Part shown: positions 32,263-39,076 of the stretch, in pieces
How the letters are laid out: each line of letters opens with the position of its first letter
How positions within the stretch are numbered: position 1 is the stretch's first letter
Source of the DNA: Granulosicoccaceae bacterium
GTDB taxonomy: Bacteria > Pseudomonadota > Gammaproteobacteria > Granulosicoccales > Granulosicoccaceae
Length of the DNA: 39,076 nt
Assembly: GCA_020629835.1 (NCBI GenBank)
Contig: JAHDCO010000021.1
Coordinates: 21,926-61,001, forward strand
Direction of reading: 5' to 3'
Notes under the pieces: model-generated
What the model saw: the letters and a program-made list of their open reading frames with translations, nothing else
Database searches by the model: none
Told to the model about the DNA's origin: nothing
Program-made: the position numbers and the translations under genes

Positions 32263-32970
32263 ATGAAATTAGAAGGCCGTAAAGCATTGGTGTTTGGTGG
32301 TACCTCTGGCATTGGGTTGGCCACTGTGGCGCAGCTAGCCGATGCAGGTGTCAGCGTGGTCGCCGTTAGCCGAAACCCGAGTCGTGCGGAATCCCTGTTG
32401 CCTGAAGGTGTTAAAGCCGTGGCCTGTGATGTCACTGACGAGGCGGCGGTGGCAGCCTTATGCGCTGAGGAAGCGCCATACGATATTCTGATATCAGCAG
32501 CCACCGGTGGTGACCGCGCCATCGGTCCGTTTCTGTCCATGGACATGGATGGTTTCAAAGGTTCGTTTGATAAGTTGTGGGGCTATGCCAATGTGGTAAG
32601 ACACGGCACCGGTCACTTACGCGACGACGGCTCGGTTGTGTTAGTCAGTGGTTCTCCGGCACGTCGATGTAAGCCAGGCCAGGTAGCGCTGAGTTCAGTC
32701 GGTGGATCCGTTGAAGCGTTAGCCCGTGCGGTAGCGCCCGAGATCGCCCCGAAGCGTATAAACGTCGTGTCACCGGGTACCATCGATACGCCCATGGTGC
32801 CTTTACAAGGTGATGAGCGAGATGCCTTATACAAAAACATGACATCGAATAACATCATTCCTCGTGCCGGGGCACCCGAAGAAGTGGCGTCGGCTTTGAT
32901 GTTTCTGATTCAAAATGATTTTGTTACGGGTACCACGGTTGATGTGGATGGTGGGTGGCTGTTAAGTTAG
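32263..32970 (+). CDS. Atypical SDR-family protein lacking the YxxxK motif
   Basis: The 235-residue protein has a normal cofactor site (FGGTSGIG near residues 11-18) and the C-terminal GTTVDVDGGW. The catalytic region, however, reads VSGSPARRCKPGQVALSSVGGSVEAL, where the positions of Tyr and Lys in classical SDRs are occupied by Leu and Gly. It resembles a small subgroup of YxxxK-less SDRs (of the type named PRK07041). It may act by another mechanism, serve as a binding protein, or be inactive. It follows the LysR-type gene and is convergent with the Lrp-like gene, overlapping by four bases. Confidence 0.75.
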   Translation: MKLEGRKALVFGGTSGIGLATVAQLADAGVSVVAVSRNPSRAESLLPEGVKAVACDVTDEAAVAALCAEEAPYDILISAATGGDRAIGPFLSMDMDGFKGSFDKLWGYANVVRHGTGHLRDDGSVVLVSGSPARRCKPGQVALSSVGGSVEALARAVAPEIAPKRINVVSPGTIDTPMVPLQGDERDALYKNMTSNNIIPRAGAPEEVASALMFLIQNDFVTGTTVDVDGGWLLS

Positions 32971-33425
32971 ACCGGTAACGCGGTTTCGTACTTAAGTACC
33001 TCCATAGATAAACTTGAAGTAACGCTGTACAGATCAATATCTGCCACCAATGTTTTGTACAGCAGATCAAACTCTTTGGTGGATCGCACCTGCACTTTAA
33101 GCAGGTAGTCCACATCTCCGGCGAGCCGATGCACTTCAACGATGTGCGGTTGCCGTTGAATAGCCTTGTTGAAACGCTCCAACCAACGCTCTTCGTGTTG
33201 GTTGGTTTTTACCGCAATGAAAAACGTTTCCGGCAGGCCGACCAGGTCCGGATCAACGATCGCTACCTGACGTGTAATGACGCCTTCCTTTTGTAGCCGC
33301 TTAACCCGATTCCACACCGCGGTTTTTGATGAACCCACAACGCCTGCCAGGTAATCCATCGACACGGTAGCGTCCTGTTGCAGGGCTCGCAGCAGCGCAA
33401 GATCTGTCTTATCGAGGTTCAGCAT
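32967..33425 (-). CDS. Lrp/AsnC-family transcriptional regulator
   Basis: The 152-residue protein has an N-terminal helix-turn-helix (LDKTDLALLRALQQDATVSMDYLAGVVGSSKTAVWNRVKRLQKEGVI, about 3-50) and a ligand-binding RAM domain (about 68-148: TFFIAVKTNQHEERW, EVHRLAGDVDYLLKVQV, VTSSLSMEVLKYETALP). Lrp proteins form octamers or hexadecamers and sense amino acids. It is divergent from the sulfite-reduction operon starting at 33585, and related Lrp-type regulators respond to cysteine in some bacteria. That suggests, but does not prove, control of the operon by cysteine or a sulfur-related amino acid. Confidence 0.9.
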   Translation of the reverse strand: MLNLDKTDLALLRALQQDATVSMDYLAGVVGSSKTAVWNRVKRLQKEGVITRQVAIVDPDLVGLPETFFIAVKTNQHEERWLERFNKAIQRQPHIVEVHRLAGDVDYLLKVQVRSTKEFDLLYKTLVADIDLYSVTSSLSMEVLKYETALPV

Positions 33426-33468
33426 GTTCAGACACCTGTGTAGGTTCGAGGATAATATTCATAGAATA

Positions 33469-33497
33469 GTCTTATTTTAAGAACACTGGTCTTATTT
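33469..33497. promoter_or_regulatory. Candidate Lrp-type operator with repeats
   Basis: GTCTTATTT occurs twice (33469-33477 and 33489-33497), exactly 20 bases apart, about two helical turns. The first copy also forms the palindrome TCTTATTTTAAGA (33470-33482). The AT-rich, phased pattern is typical of Lrp-family binding regions and lies between the divergent lrp-like gene and the reductase operon. Confidence 0.5.
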
Positions 33498-33584
33498 GAT
33501 TCGATTTTATTGCTCAAAACAAAACTTTATTCCAATCTGGCCTCTGACAAGTCCATAAATCGTTGCCAGAGACCCAATATCGCC

Positions 33585-34664
33585 ATGACCAAGCCTTCCA
33601 TTGAAACTGACGTCGTCATCGTAGGGGCGGGCCCTTGCGGGCTGTTTCAGATATTTGAACTGGGCTTACTAGGGATAAAAGCGCACGTGGTTGAAGCGCT
33701 GGATAAGCCTGGTGGTCAATGTGCGGAGCTGTATCCGGACAAGCCCATCTACGATATTCCCGCACTGCCAGTCATTGGCGCTCAGGCATTGGTCGACAAC
33801 CTGATGCTGCAAGCTGAACCGTTTGATCCTACGTTTCACTTTGGCCAGCAGGTGCAGACGGTAACCCGTACTGAAGATGACCGCTGGTACCTGGAAACCA
33901 ATCAAGGGCTGTCGTTTATTACGCATGCGGTCATTGTGGCAGGCGGTGTTGGTGCATTCGAGCCGGTCCGATTAAAAATTCCAGGCGTAACTCAGCGGAT
34001 TGGGCATAGCGTTTTTTATTCGGTTAAAGACCTGGAACAACACCGAGACAAAGACATCGTCGTTCTCGGCGGTGGTGATTCAGCACTTGACTGGGCGCTG
34101 GACTTGAAGTCCATCGCGAATAGCGTCGTGGTCATTCACCGTTCTGAACACTTTAAGGCAGCGCCAGCATCGGTAGAGAAACTGCGCCGGTACTGCGATG
34201 AACTAGAAATGCAACTGTTGACGGGTAACGTCACGGCCTTAGATCAAGGGCCTGACGACACCACGAAACAAGATTTGCAGTCGATTGATGTGACTTCGTT
34301 AGACGGAATTACGCGACGTGTTGAGCTTGATCAACTGCTGGTGTTTTTTGGCCTGTCGCCAAAGCTTGGCCCCATGGCTGAGTGGCCAGCATCCCGGCAG
34401 AAAAACCAATTCATCGTTGATACGGAAAAATTTCAGACCGATCAACCGGGTTTTTATGCAATCGGCGACATCAACTGGTACCCGGGTAAAAAGAAACTGA
34501 TCCTAAGTGGTTTTCACGAGGCCGCTTTGGCTGCCTTTGCAATCAAGGAACAGCTGAACCCGGGTAAGAAAGCGTCTTTGCAATACACCACCACCAGCAC
34601 CTTGATGCACGAACGGCTGGGTGTGGACAACCCGTTCACACCAGACGAAATAGCGGCGGCATAA
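33585..34664 (+). CDS. Ferredoxin-NADP reductase, thioredoxin-reductase-like type
   Basis: The 359-residue protein has two nucleotide-binding sites: FAD-site VVIVGAGPCGLFQ (about 10-22) and the NADP-site VVLGGGDSALDWAL (about 160-173). It also has FYAIGDINWYPGKKKLILSGFHEAALAAF at the end and lacks the CxxC redox pair of thioredoxin reductase. This fits the TrxR-like ferredoxin-NADP reductases (EC 1.18.1.2). Here it would reduce ferredoxin for the siroheme sulfite reductase two genes downstream, replacing the CysJ flavoprotein. I chose the ATG at 33585 because it begins the conserved fold; upstream codons to 33510 are AT-rich regulatory DNA. The DUF2849 gene follows after two bases. Confidence 0.88.
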   Translation: MTKPSIETDVVIVGAGPCGLFQIFELGLLGIKAHVVEALDKPGGQCAELYPDKPIYDIPALPVIGAQALVDNLMLQAEPFDPTFHFGQQVQTVTRTEDDRWYLETNQGLSFITHAVIVAGGVGAFEPVRLKIPGVTQRIGHSVFYSVKDLEQHRDKDIVVLGGGDSALDWALDLKSIANSVVVIHRSEHFKAAPASVEKLRRYCDELEMQLLTGNVTALDQGPDDTTKQDLQSIDVTSLDGITRRVELDQLLVFFGLSPKLGPMAEWPASRQKNQFIVDTEKFQTDQPGFYAIGDINWYPGKKKLILSGFHEAALAAFAIKEQLNPGKKASLQYTTTSTLMHERLGVDNPFTPDEIAAA

Positions 34665-34666
34665 AC

Positions 34667-35038
34667 ATGGCAAATCACGATGTGAAATCGGTAGACGTTA
34701 GCGCCTTAGTGATTGCTAACGATCTGTTGTCTGGTCGTTCGGTGTATCTGACCGAAACCGGTGATTGGACAGAGCGAGTGGAAAACGCCTGGCAGCTACC
34801 TGATGATCAAAGCGCTGAAAGAGCAATGAAGTACGCCAAAACTGCAGAAGATGAAAATCAAATCATCGGTGCGTATCTCGTCGCGACTGATACCACAGGA
34901 AGGGCGGTACATATTCGAGAACAACTTCGTGTTAACGGCCCGAGTGTGCAGTTCGCACCACACCACGAATTGATCAACAGCACGACAACACAACCATTAT
35001 CTGACGCACATAAGTCGTTAGTTGACGAGTTGGTTTGA
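34667..35038 (+). CDS. DUF2849-domain protein of the sulfite-reduction operon
   Basis: The 123-residue protein matches the small DUF2849 proteins that accompany sulfite reductase genes, with VIANDLLSGRSVYLTETGDWTERVENAW near the start and AVHIREQLRVNGPSVQF near the end. No catalytic motif or cofactor site is visible, and no cysteine is present, so it is unlikely to carry an iron-sulfur cluster. It starts two bases after the reductase stop and ends 20 bases before the CysI start, so it is part of a tight operon. A helper role in assembly or regulation of sulfite reductase is a guess from context only. Confidence 0.85.
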   Translation: MANHDVKSVDVSALVIANDLLSGRSVYLTETGDWTERVENAWQLPDDQSAERAMKYAKTAEDENQIIGAYLVATDTTGRAVHIREQLRVNGPSVQFAPHHELINSTTTQPLSDAHKSLVDELV

Positions 35039-35057
35039 GAAACCTCAAGGATTAATC

Positions 35058-36770
35058 ATGTATCAATACGATGAATTTGATCAAGCGTTAGTCGATCAAC
35101 GGTGCCTTGAGTTTCGAGATCAGGTGCAACGGCGATTAACCGGTGAACTGAGCGAGGATGAATTTAAGCCGCTACGTTTAATGAATGGGTTGTACCTACA
35201 ATTGCACGCTTATATGCTGCGTGTTGCTATTCCGTATGGGGTGTTGTCTGCTGAGCAGATGAACAAACTGGCATTCATTGCCGATAAGTATGACAAGGGC
35301 TACGGGCATTTCACCACGCGGCAAAACATTCAGTTTAACTGGCCTCAGTTAGCTGAAACACCTGACATTCTGGAGGCGTTAGCCTCAGTGCAAATGCACG
35401 CCATTCAAACCAGTGGAAACTGCATCCGCAATATAACGACGGATCCGTTCGCAGGGGTAGCCGCTGACGAAGAGGTTGACCCTCGTCCTATTGCTGAATG
35501 GTTGCGTCAATGGAGCACATTGCATCCGGAATTCCGTTATCTTCCGCGCAAGTTTAAGTTTGCGATCACCGGCAGTGCGAACGATAGAGCAGCCATAAAG
35601 CTGCACGACATCGGTCTGCGTTTAAAGCGCAATGATGCCGGTGAAACGGTGGTGGATGTTTGGGTCGGTGGTGGTCAGGGCCGAACACCAAAGATTGCCC
35701 AGTTGTTTAAACCCGCAGTGGCGCTAAGTGAGCTGTTACCGTACTTAGAAGCCATTTTGCGCGTGTACAACTTGTATGGAAGACGAGATAACAAATACAA
35801 AGCGCGTATCAAGATACTGCTGGCCGAAACAGGTTTAGAAAAACTGCAGGCGCAGGTGGAAGAGGCGTACGCAGCCATCAATCGGCAAGAATTTGCTGAC
35901 AGCTTGGCTGACTTAGAACGTATCAATGGACGGTTTATCCAGCCTGACCTAACCGAGTCGGGAGCGATCGCGGATGCTGAGCGTCCGGTTTGGGCAATGC
36001 GTTTGAATGCGCTGGCTAATCACTCTGACATTGCTCCGCAAGAGCGAAAACATTACACCGAATGGTTAACGCAGTGTGTGCGAGAGCATTCGCATAGCGC
36101 TCACGCCAGTGTTGTTATCTCGTTAAAAAAGCATGGCGACATTCCTGGAGACATGACATCAGCGCAGATGCGTGGCGTTGCTGATATCGCGCAGTCATAT
36201 GGGTATAACGAGATTCGGGTAACCCACCGGCAGAATTTGGTCTTACCGCAGGTAGCAATCCATGACCTCGTTAGCGTGTGGCGTGCCTTGCAACAGTTAA
36301 AGCTTGCAGTCAGTAATGTTGATCTGCCCAGTGACATCATTGCCTGCCCGGGCTTGGACTACTGTGCCTTGGCGACTGCACGCTCCATTCCGATTGCTCA
36401 GGACATTGCCCAAACGATTGAAAAGGTTGAGTCAGGCGCACAGGGCATGACGGTAAATATCTCGGGCTGCATCAACGCGTGTGCACATCACCATGTGGCC
36501 AGTATTGGCATCTTGGGCTTGGATAGAGGTGGCGTGGAAAACTATCAGATCACATTAGGCGGGCAAAGCGATCAGGCGGCGCGTTTAGGTGATCGAATGG
36601 GGCCGGGTATTGCGGCTGATGAAGTTGCACCAACCGTTGAGCGTATTGTGCATTTTTATAAACAAGAACGATTGACGGGTGAGCGTTTCAACGAGACGTA
36701 CCAACGTCTGGGTAAGGCGCCCTTCAAGTCAGTTATTTATGGAGAAGAGCATGTCGCTAAAACTGCTTAG
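35058..36770 (+). CDS. cysI: Sulfite (nitrite/sulfite) reductase hemoprotein, ferredoxin-type CysI
   Basis: The 570-residue protein has two ferredoxin-like half domains and two siroheme domains. GYGHFTTRQNIQFNW lies in the first half and GYNEIRVTHRQNLVLP in the second. The cysteines for the 4Fe-4S cluster and siroheme are Cys430 and Cys436 (CPGLDYC) and Cys471 and Cys475 (CINAC), the same spacing as in E. coli CysI. It catalyses six-electron reduction of sulfite to sulfide; nitrite reduction is possible. Start ATG 35058 has AAGGA at 35047-35051. The operon has a ferredoxin reductase instead of CysJ, so ferredoxin is the likely donor. It overlaps the DUF934 gene by 20 bases. Confidence 0.93.
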   Translation: MYQYDEFDQALVDQRCLEFRDQVQRRLTGELSEDEFKPLRLMNGLYLQLHAYMLRVAIPYGVLSAEQMNKLAFIADKYDKGYGHFTTRQNIQFNWPQLAETPDILEALASVQMHAIQTSGNCIRNITTDPFAGVAADEEVDPRPIAEWLRQWSTLHPEFRYLPRKFKFAITGSANDRAAIKLHDIGLRLKRNDAGETVVDVWVGGGQGRTPKIAQLFKPAVALSELLPYLEAILRVYNLYGRRDNKYKARIKILLAETGLEKLQAQVEEAYAAINRQEFADSLADLERINGRFIQPDLTESGAIADAERPVWAMRLNALANHSDIAPQERKHYTEWLTQCVREHSHSAHASVVISLKKHGDIPGDMTSAQMRGVADIAQSYGYNEIRVTHRQNLVLPQVAIHDLVSVWRALQQLKLAVSNVDLPSDIIACPGLDYCALATARSIPIAQDIAQTIEKVESGAQGMTVNISGCINACAHHHVASIGILGLDRGGVENYQITLGGQSDQAARLGDRMGPGIAADEVAPTVERIVHFYKQERLTGERFNETYQRLGKAPFKSVIYGEEHVAKTA

Positions 36771-37182
36771 CATTGATGGCTCGGTGCGGGAACTGAGCCT
36801 CGAAGACATGGCGCATAGTCAGCGGTTAGACGCAACCGATCCTGAGACGGCGTTAGTGGCTATGCGTAAATTAAATCTGCATCAGCCGGTGACGGTGACC
36901 CTGGGCAACAGTGCCGACGGTCGATCGTTTTCAGTGCTGTCGCAAGTGCGGCAACACTGCGCACAGCAAAAGGATGTGTGGGTAACCGGTAATTTGCTAC
37001 CGGATCAAATCACGCTGGCATTTCAATGCGGTGCGACAGCGGCCGTTATCGATGCAGAAAATTGGGAACGCCGCGGCGAGTTCGGTTGGCGCAATGCCTT
37101 GTCGCCGGCGACCCAGCTGGGGTATCGTGCTCAGGTGTGGTCTGAGGTGGGCAGTATTCCAGCGCTTCGAAAGACCGGTTAA
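36751..37182 (+). CDS. DUF934-domain protein, sulfite-reduction partner
   Basis: The 143-residue protein matches DUF934, often annotated as an oxidoreductase probably involved in sulfite reduction. Visible are the central RSFSVLSQVRQHCAQQKDVWVTGNLLPDQITLAFQCGATAAVI and the ending YRAQVWSEVGSIPALR. Its start lies inside the 3-prime end of cysI (20-base overlap), with GGAGAAGAG as the ribosome site, so expression is tightly linked. No cofactor motif is visible, and the biochemical role of the family is not settled as far as I know. The usual companions cysH (APS/PAPS reductase) and the siroheme synthase gene are absent from this operon. Confidence 0.88.
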   Translation: MSLKLLSIDGSVRELSLEDMAHSQRLDATDPETALVAMRKLNLHQPVTVTLGNSADGRSFSVLSQVRQHCAQQKDVWVTGNLLPDQITLAFQCGATAAVIDAENWERRGEFGWRNALSPATQLGYRAQVWSEVGSIPALRKTG

Positions 37183-37196
37183 TTAGGTAGGGTTTG

Positions 37197-37826
37197 ATGT
37201 TCACGCTGTTCGGTCACGAAGATTCTGGTCACGCATACAAAGTTCGACTGTGTTTACTCAGTGCGGAGGTTGCGCACCAGTATCGCTGGATTGATATCTG
37301 GTCCGATCGTTCAAGTCGCCCAGCGGACTTTCAACAGGCGTCGCGTCATCAGGAAGTGCCGTTATTGTTGGATGGCAGTGAGGCCTATGTTCAATCTGGC
37401 GCTATTTTGCTGCACATCGCGCAACTGACCGGCTTGTTCGGTGGTGACAGCCCCGAGCGGATGGCGCGCTGTCGAGAATGGATTGTTTGGGAAGCCAACA
37501 AGCTCGGCATGTGTGTGCCACAACTGCGTGCCAAGGCCCGCTTTGGCGATGAATCTATCAATGCCGGGGCAGAGCAGTGGCTACTGGCCCGCTTCAACTC
37601 GGACATCGAAACACTTCGCACAGCGCTGAACCAGGGGCAGGGCTGGGTCATACCTGGCGACTCGCCGACCGTGGCGGACTTTGCACTGTGCGGTTATCTG
37701 TTACTGATAGATGAGGCGAATCTGAGCCTTCCGGATGAGGTGAATGCCTGGCTGGACCGCATCAGGGCCTTGTCACATTGGGGCACACACCTTGAGCTAC
37801 TGGGCCAACAGGCAGAAACGGTTTAG
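37197..37826 (+). CDS. Glutathione S-transferase-family protein
   Basis: The 209-residue protein has the GST layout. The thioredoxin-like N-terminal domain (residues 1 to about 78) opens with FTLFGHEDSGHAYKVRLCLLSAEV and contains the cis-proline segment QEVPLLLDG and the glutathione-contact AYVQSGAILLHIAQ. The helical C-terminal domain (about 88-209) contains GDSPTVADFALCGYLLLIDEA. Its substrate is unknown. ATG 37197 is favoured over TTG 37194, with AGGTAGGG just upstream. It follows the DUF934 gene by 14 bases and may be a distal member of the sulfite operon. Confidence 0.88.
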   Translation: MFTLFGHEDSGHAYKVRLCLLSAEVAHQYRWIDIWSDRSSRPADFQQASRHQEVPLLLDGSEAYVQSGAILLHIAQLTGLFGGDSPERMARCREWIVWEANKLGMCVPQLRAKARFGDESINAGAEQWLLARFNSDIETLRTALNQGQGWVIPGDSPTVADFALCGYLLLIDEANLSLPDEVNAWLDRIRALSHWGTHLELLGQQAETV

Positions 37827-37903
37827 TGTTTTTCCTAAGCGGCTGGGCGATAACGGAAACTTTTCGATCAAAATAGGCTCCTAGATTGTGTCCGCCGAAA
37901 TGA

Positions 37904-38425
37904 TTGAAACGCTTGAAAACCCTGATTGATGCCAATTTTGAAGCTCTTGACCAAGCATTAGCACTGGTTCACTCGCTCAGTGATGCCGATTACCGAGATC
38001 GTGTGGATGGAAAGAGTCAACCGGGTGCCCACGTACGCCACGTACTTGATCACTACCATGCGCTCAGAGAAGGTTGCCAGGTTGGCACGGTGGATTACGA
38101 TCATCGCCGGCGCGAAGCGTCAGTAGAGACCGAGCGTGCGCAGGCATTAGCAGAGCTTCAGGCAGTGAAAGCGTGGCTGGCTTCACTTGAGTCTGGTAAG
38201 GATGCTATGGCAGACGTGCTGTACGTTAAATCCGAAGTGTCTTTATGCAGCTGTACCAGCGTTACCATCGCCACCGATTTTTCGCGTGAGTTGTTGTATG
38301 TGCTGAATCACACCGTTCATCACGTCGCCTACATTGCGTTACTGCTGCAGCACAAGGGGCTAGTGATTGACAACACCGTTGGGTTGGCCCCTGCAACGGC
38401 GACGCATTGCCGCGTCGCATCCTAG
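37904..38425 (+). CDS. DinB-like metalloprotein
   Basis: The 173-residue protein looks like a DinB/YfiT four-helix protein. Histidine-rich helices occur at HVRHVLDHYHAL (His43, His46, His50, His52) and at NHTVHHVAYIALL (His136, His139, His140), the usual metal-ligand positions. Members bind zinc or nickel and include thiol-dependent transferases; the function here is unknown. The start is a TTG at 37904, since an in-frame stop lies just upstream and the nearby ATG at 37900 opens a frame that ends after nine codons. It lies between a GST gene and the NRDE gene on the same strand; the preceding 77 bases show no clear terminator. Confidence 0.75.
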   Translation: MKRLKTLIDANFEALDQALALVHSLSDADYRDRVDGKSQPGAHVRHVLDHYHALREGCQVGTVDYDHRRREASVETERAQALAELQAVKAWLASLESGKDAMADVLYVKSEVSLCSCTSVTIATDFSRELLYVLNHTVHHVAYIALLLQHKGLVIDNTVGLAPATATHCRVAS

Positions 38426-38459
38426 CGTCAGCTCCCACCGTTAAAAAAATGCATTAATC

Positions 38460-39076
38460 ATGTGTACCGTCAGCGCTTACTACGCGAACCACCAGCTGAC
38501 GGTGACGATGAATCGTGATGAGCGTCGTCAACGCCTCGAAGGCGATCTGACCTCAACCCAAAACCATTGCTTTCCTACTGACCTCAGCTCTAGTGGAACC
38601 TGGTGTGGCATCAATCGATTCGGTCTTATTTTCTGTTTATTAAATCGCTATGATACAGCGCCGCTGCGCAGTGAACACAAACGAAGCCGCGGAGGCATCA
38701 TCCCGGCAGCGTTGAAAGTGAATACTCTTGACGCGGCCAATCAGCTAGTGGCGTCGTTGGAATTTGGCCATTACGACGGTTTCAGATTGTTAATCCTGAC
38801 CCGTCAGAGTGGGTTTCAACACGATTGGGATGGCGCTTCGTATACCTGTACGCCAATTCACCATCCATCGGATATTTTCTATTCGAGTTCATCCGTAGAT
38901 TCGCTGCGCATCCCCGAACAGCGGGCGCGTCGTTACAGACAATGGCAACGTACCCAAGCAAAAGACGCAATGGAAAAAAGAATCGGGGTTGAATCGACCT
39001 TAACAATCCCTGCAGTGCACTTGCATGAACCGGGTATCGCCCCGCGTGAATCGGTGTTCATGGTGCGTGAGCACAC
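38460..39076 (+). CDS. NRDE-family (TANGO2-like) protein, partial at the window end
   Basis: An open frame from ATG 38460 runs to the window edge (205 codons so far). It starts MCTVSAYYANHQLTVTMNRDE: the family-defining Asn-Arg-Asp-Glu is at residues 18-21 and the conserved Cys at position 2. WCGINRFGLIFCLLNRY and SRGGIIPAALK follow, also typical. NRDE (transport and Golgi organisation 2 homologue) proteins have an Ntn-hydrolase-like N-terminus; their bacterial function is not established. The C-terminus lies outside the window. It follows the DinB-like gene by 34 bases. Confidence 0.85.
   Translation, partial: MCTVSAYYANHQLTVTMNRDERRQRLEGDLTSTQNHCFPTDLSSSGTWCGINRFGLIFCLLNRYDTAPLRSEHKRSRGGIIPAALKVNTLDAANQLVASLEFGHYDGFRLLILTRQSGFQHDWDGASYTCTPIHHPSDIFYSSSSVDSLRIPEQRARRYRQWQRTQAKDAMEKRIGVESTLTIPAVHLHEPGIAPRESVFMVREH

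Noticed and set aside
33510-33584. Longer N-terminus for the ferredoxin reductase
   Set aside because: The extra 25 residues do not fit the family and the DNA there looks like promoter and leader sequence; ATG 33585 begins the fold.
1-39076. Phage, insertion sequence, CRISPR, tRNA or toxin-antitoxin elements
   Set aside because: No transposase, integrase, repeat-spacer array, cloverleaf or small paired genes were seen on either strand by reading; no search tool was run.

Overview
This window looks like chromosomal DNA of a free-living, probably marine member of the Pseudomonadota. The GC content appears moderate, close to half. The genes fit a heterotroph: a CUT1-type sugar-like ABC importer, a TonB-dependent vitamin B12 receptor, a two-domain 5-oxoprolinase/hydantoinase, a uronate dehydrogenase-like enzyme and a ferredoxin-type sulfite reductase with DUF2849 and DUF934 partners. 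I favour Gammaproteobacteria (something like a Granulosicoccus relative), but this is a guess from gene content; no rRNA or other marker is present. I see no phage, IS element, CRISPR array, tRNA or rRNA.

Layout. (1) 1-3230: a putative outer-membrane protein, a membrane protein running into a lipoprotein-like beta-propeller segment, a second propeller-like lipoprotein, and an MTH1-like Nudix hydrolase. (2) 3269-11765, minus strand: one eight-gene catabolic operon transcribed in the order ABC ATPase, binding protein, two permeases, HisD/HpsN-like dehydrogenase, SDR, LacI-type repressor, bicupin. Its upstream region holds a near-perfect LacI-type operator and faces a divergent gene for a double SnoaL/NTF2-like protein (11889-12917). 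(3) 12909-13817: an XdhC-like protein. (4) 13956-17597, minus strand: cobalamin riboswitch, BtuB-like receptor, and an outer-membrane lipoprotein with propeller-like repeats. (5) 17570-21285: a FAD-linked D-2-hydroxyacid dehydrogenase-like enzyme, a divergent fatty acid desaturase with a 10-bp inverted repeat between them, and a membrane diguanylate cyclase.

(6) 21358-25324, plus strand: an alkylation-repair run (Ada-AlkA fusion, Ogt) followed by an EamA/DMT transporter and a stand-alone formyltransferase. (7) 25290-32970: 5-oxoprolinase-like HyuA-HyuB fusion, DAO-family oxidoreductase and uronate dehydrogenase-like enzyme on the minus strand, divergent from a LysR regulator and an SDR that lacks the YxxxK catalytic motif. 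(8) 32967-37182: an Lrp/AsnC regulator divergent from a sulfite-reduction operon (TrxR-like ferredoxin-NADP reductase, DUF2849, CysI-type sulfite reductase, DUF934). (9) 37197-39076: GST, DinB-like protein, and an NRDE/TANGO2 protein cut by the window end.

The most coherent candidate for an undescribed system is the LacI-controlled operon with its divergent double-SnoaL gene. It has an importer, a four-electron alcohol dehydrogenase of the HisD/HpsN type, an SDR and two proteins of unassigned chemistry, but its substrate cannot be read from sequence. The second is the B12-riboswitch operon, which pairs BtuB with a propeller-like surface lipoprotein, an arrangement reminiscent of BtuB-BtuG of Bacteroidetes.
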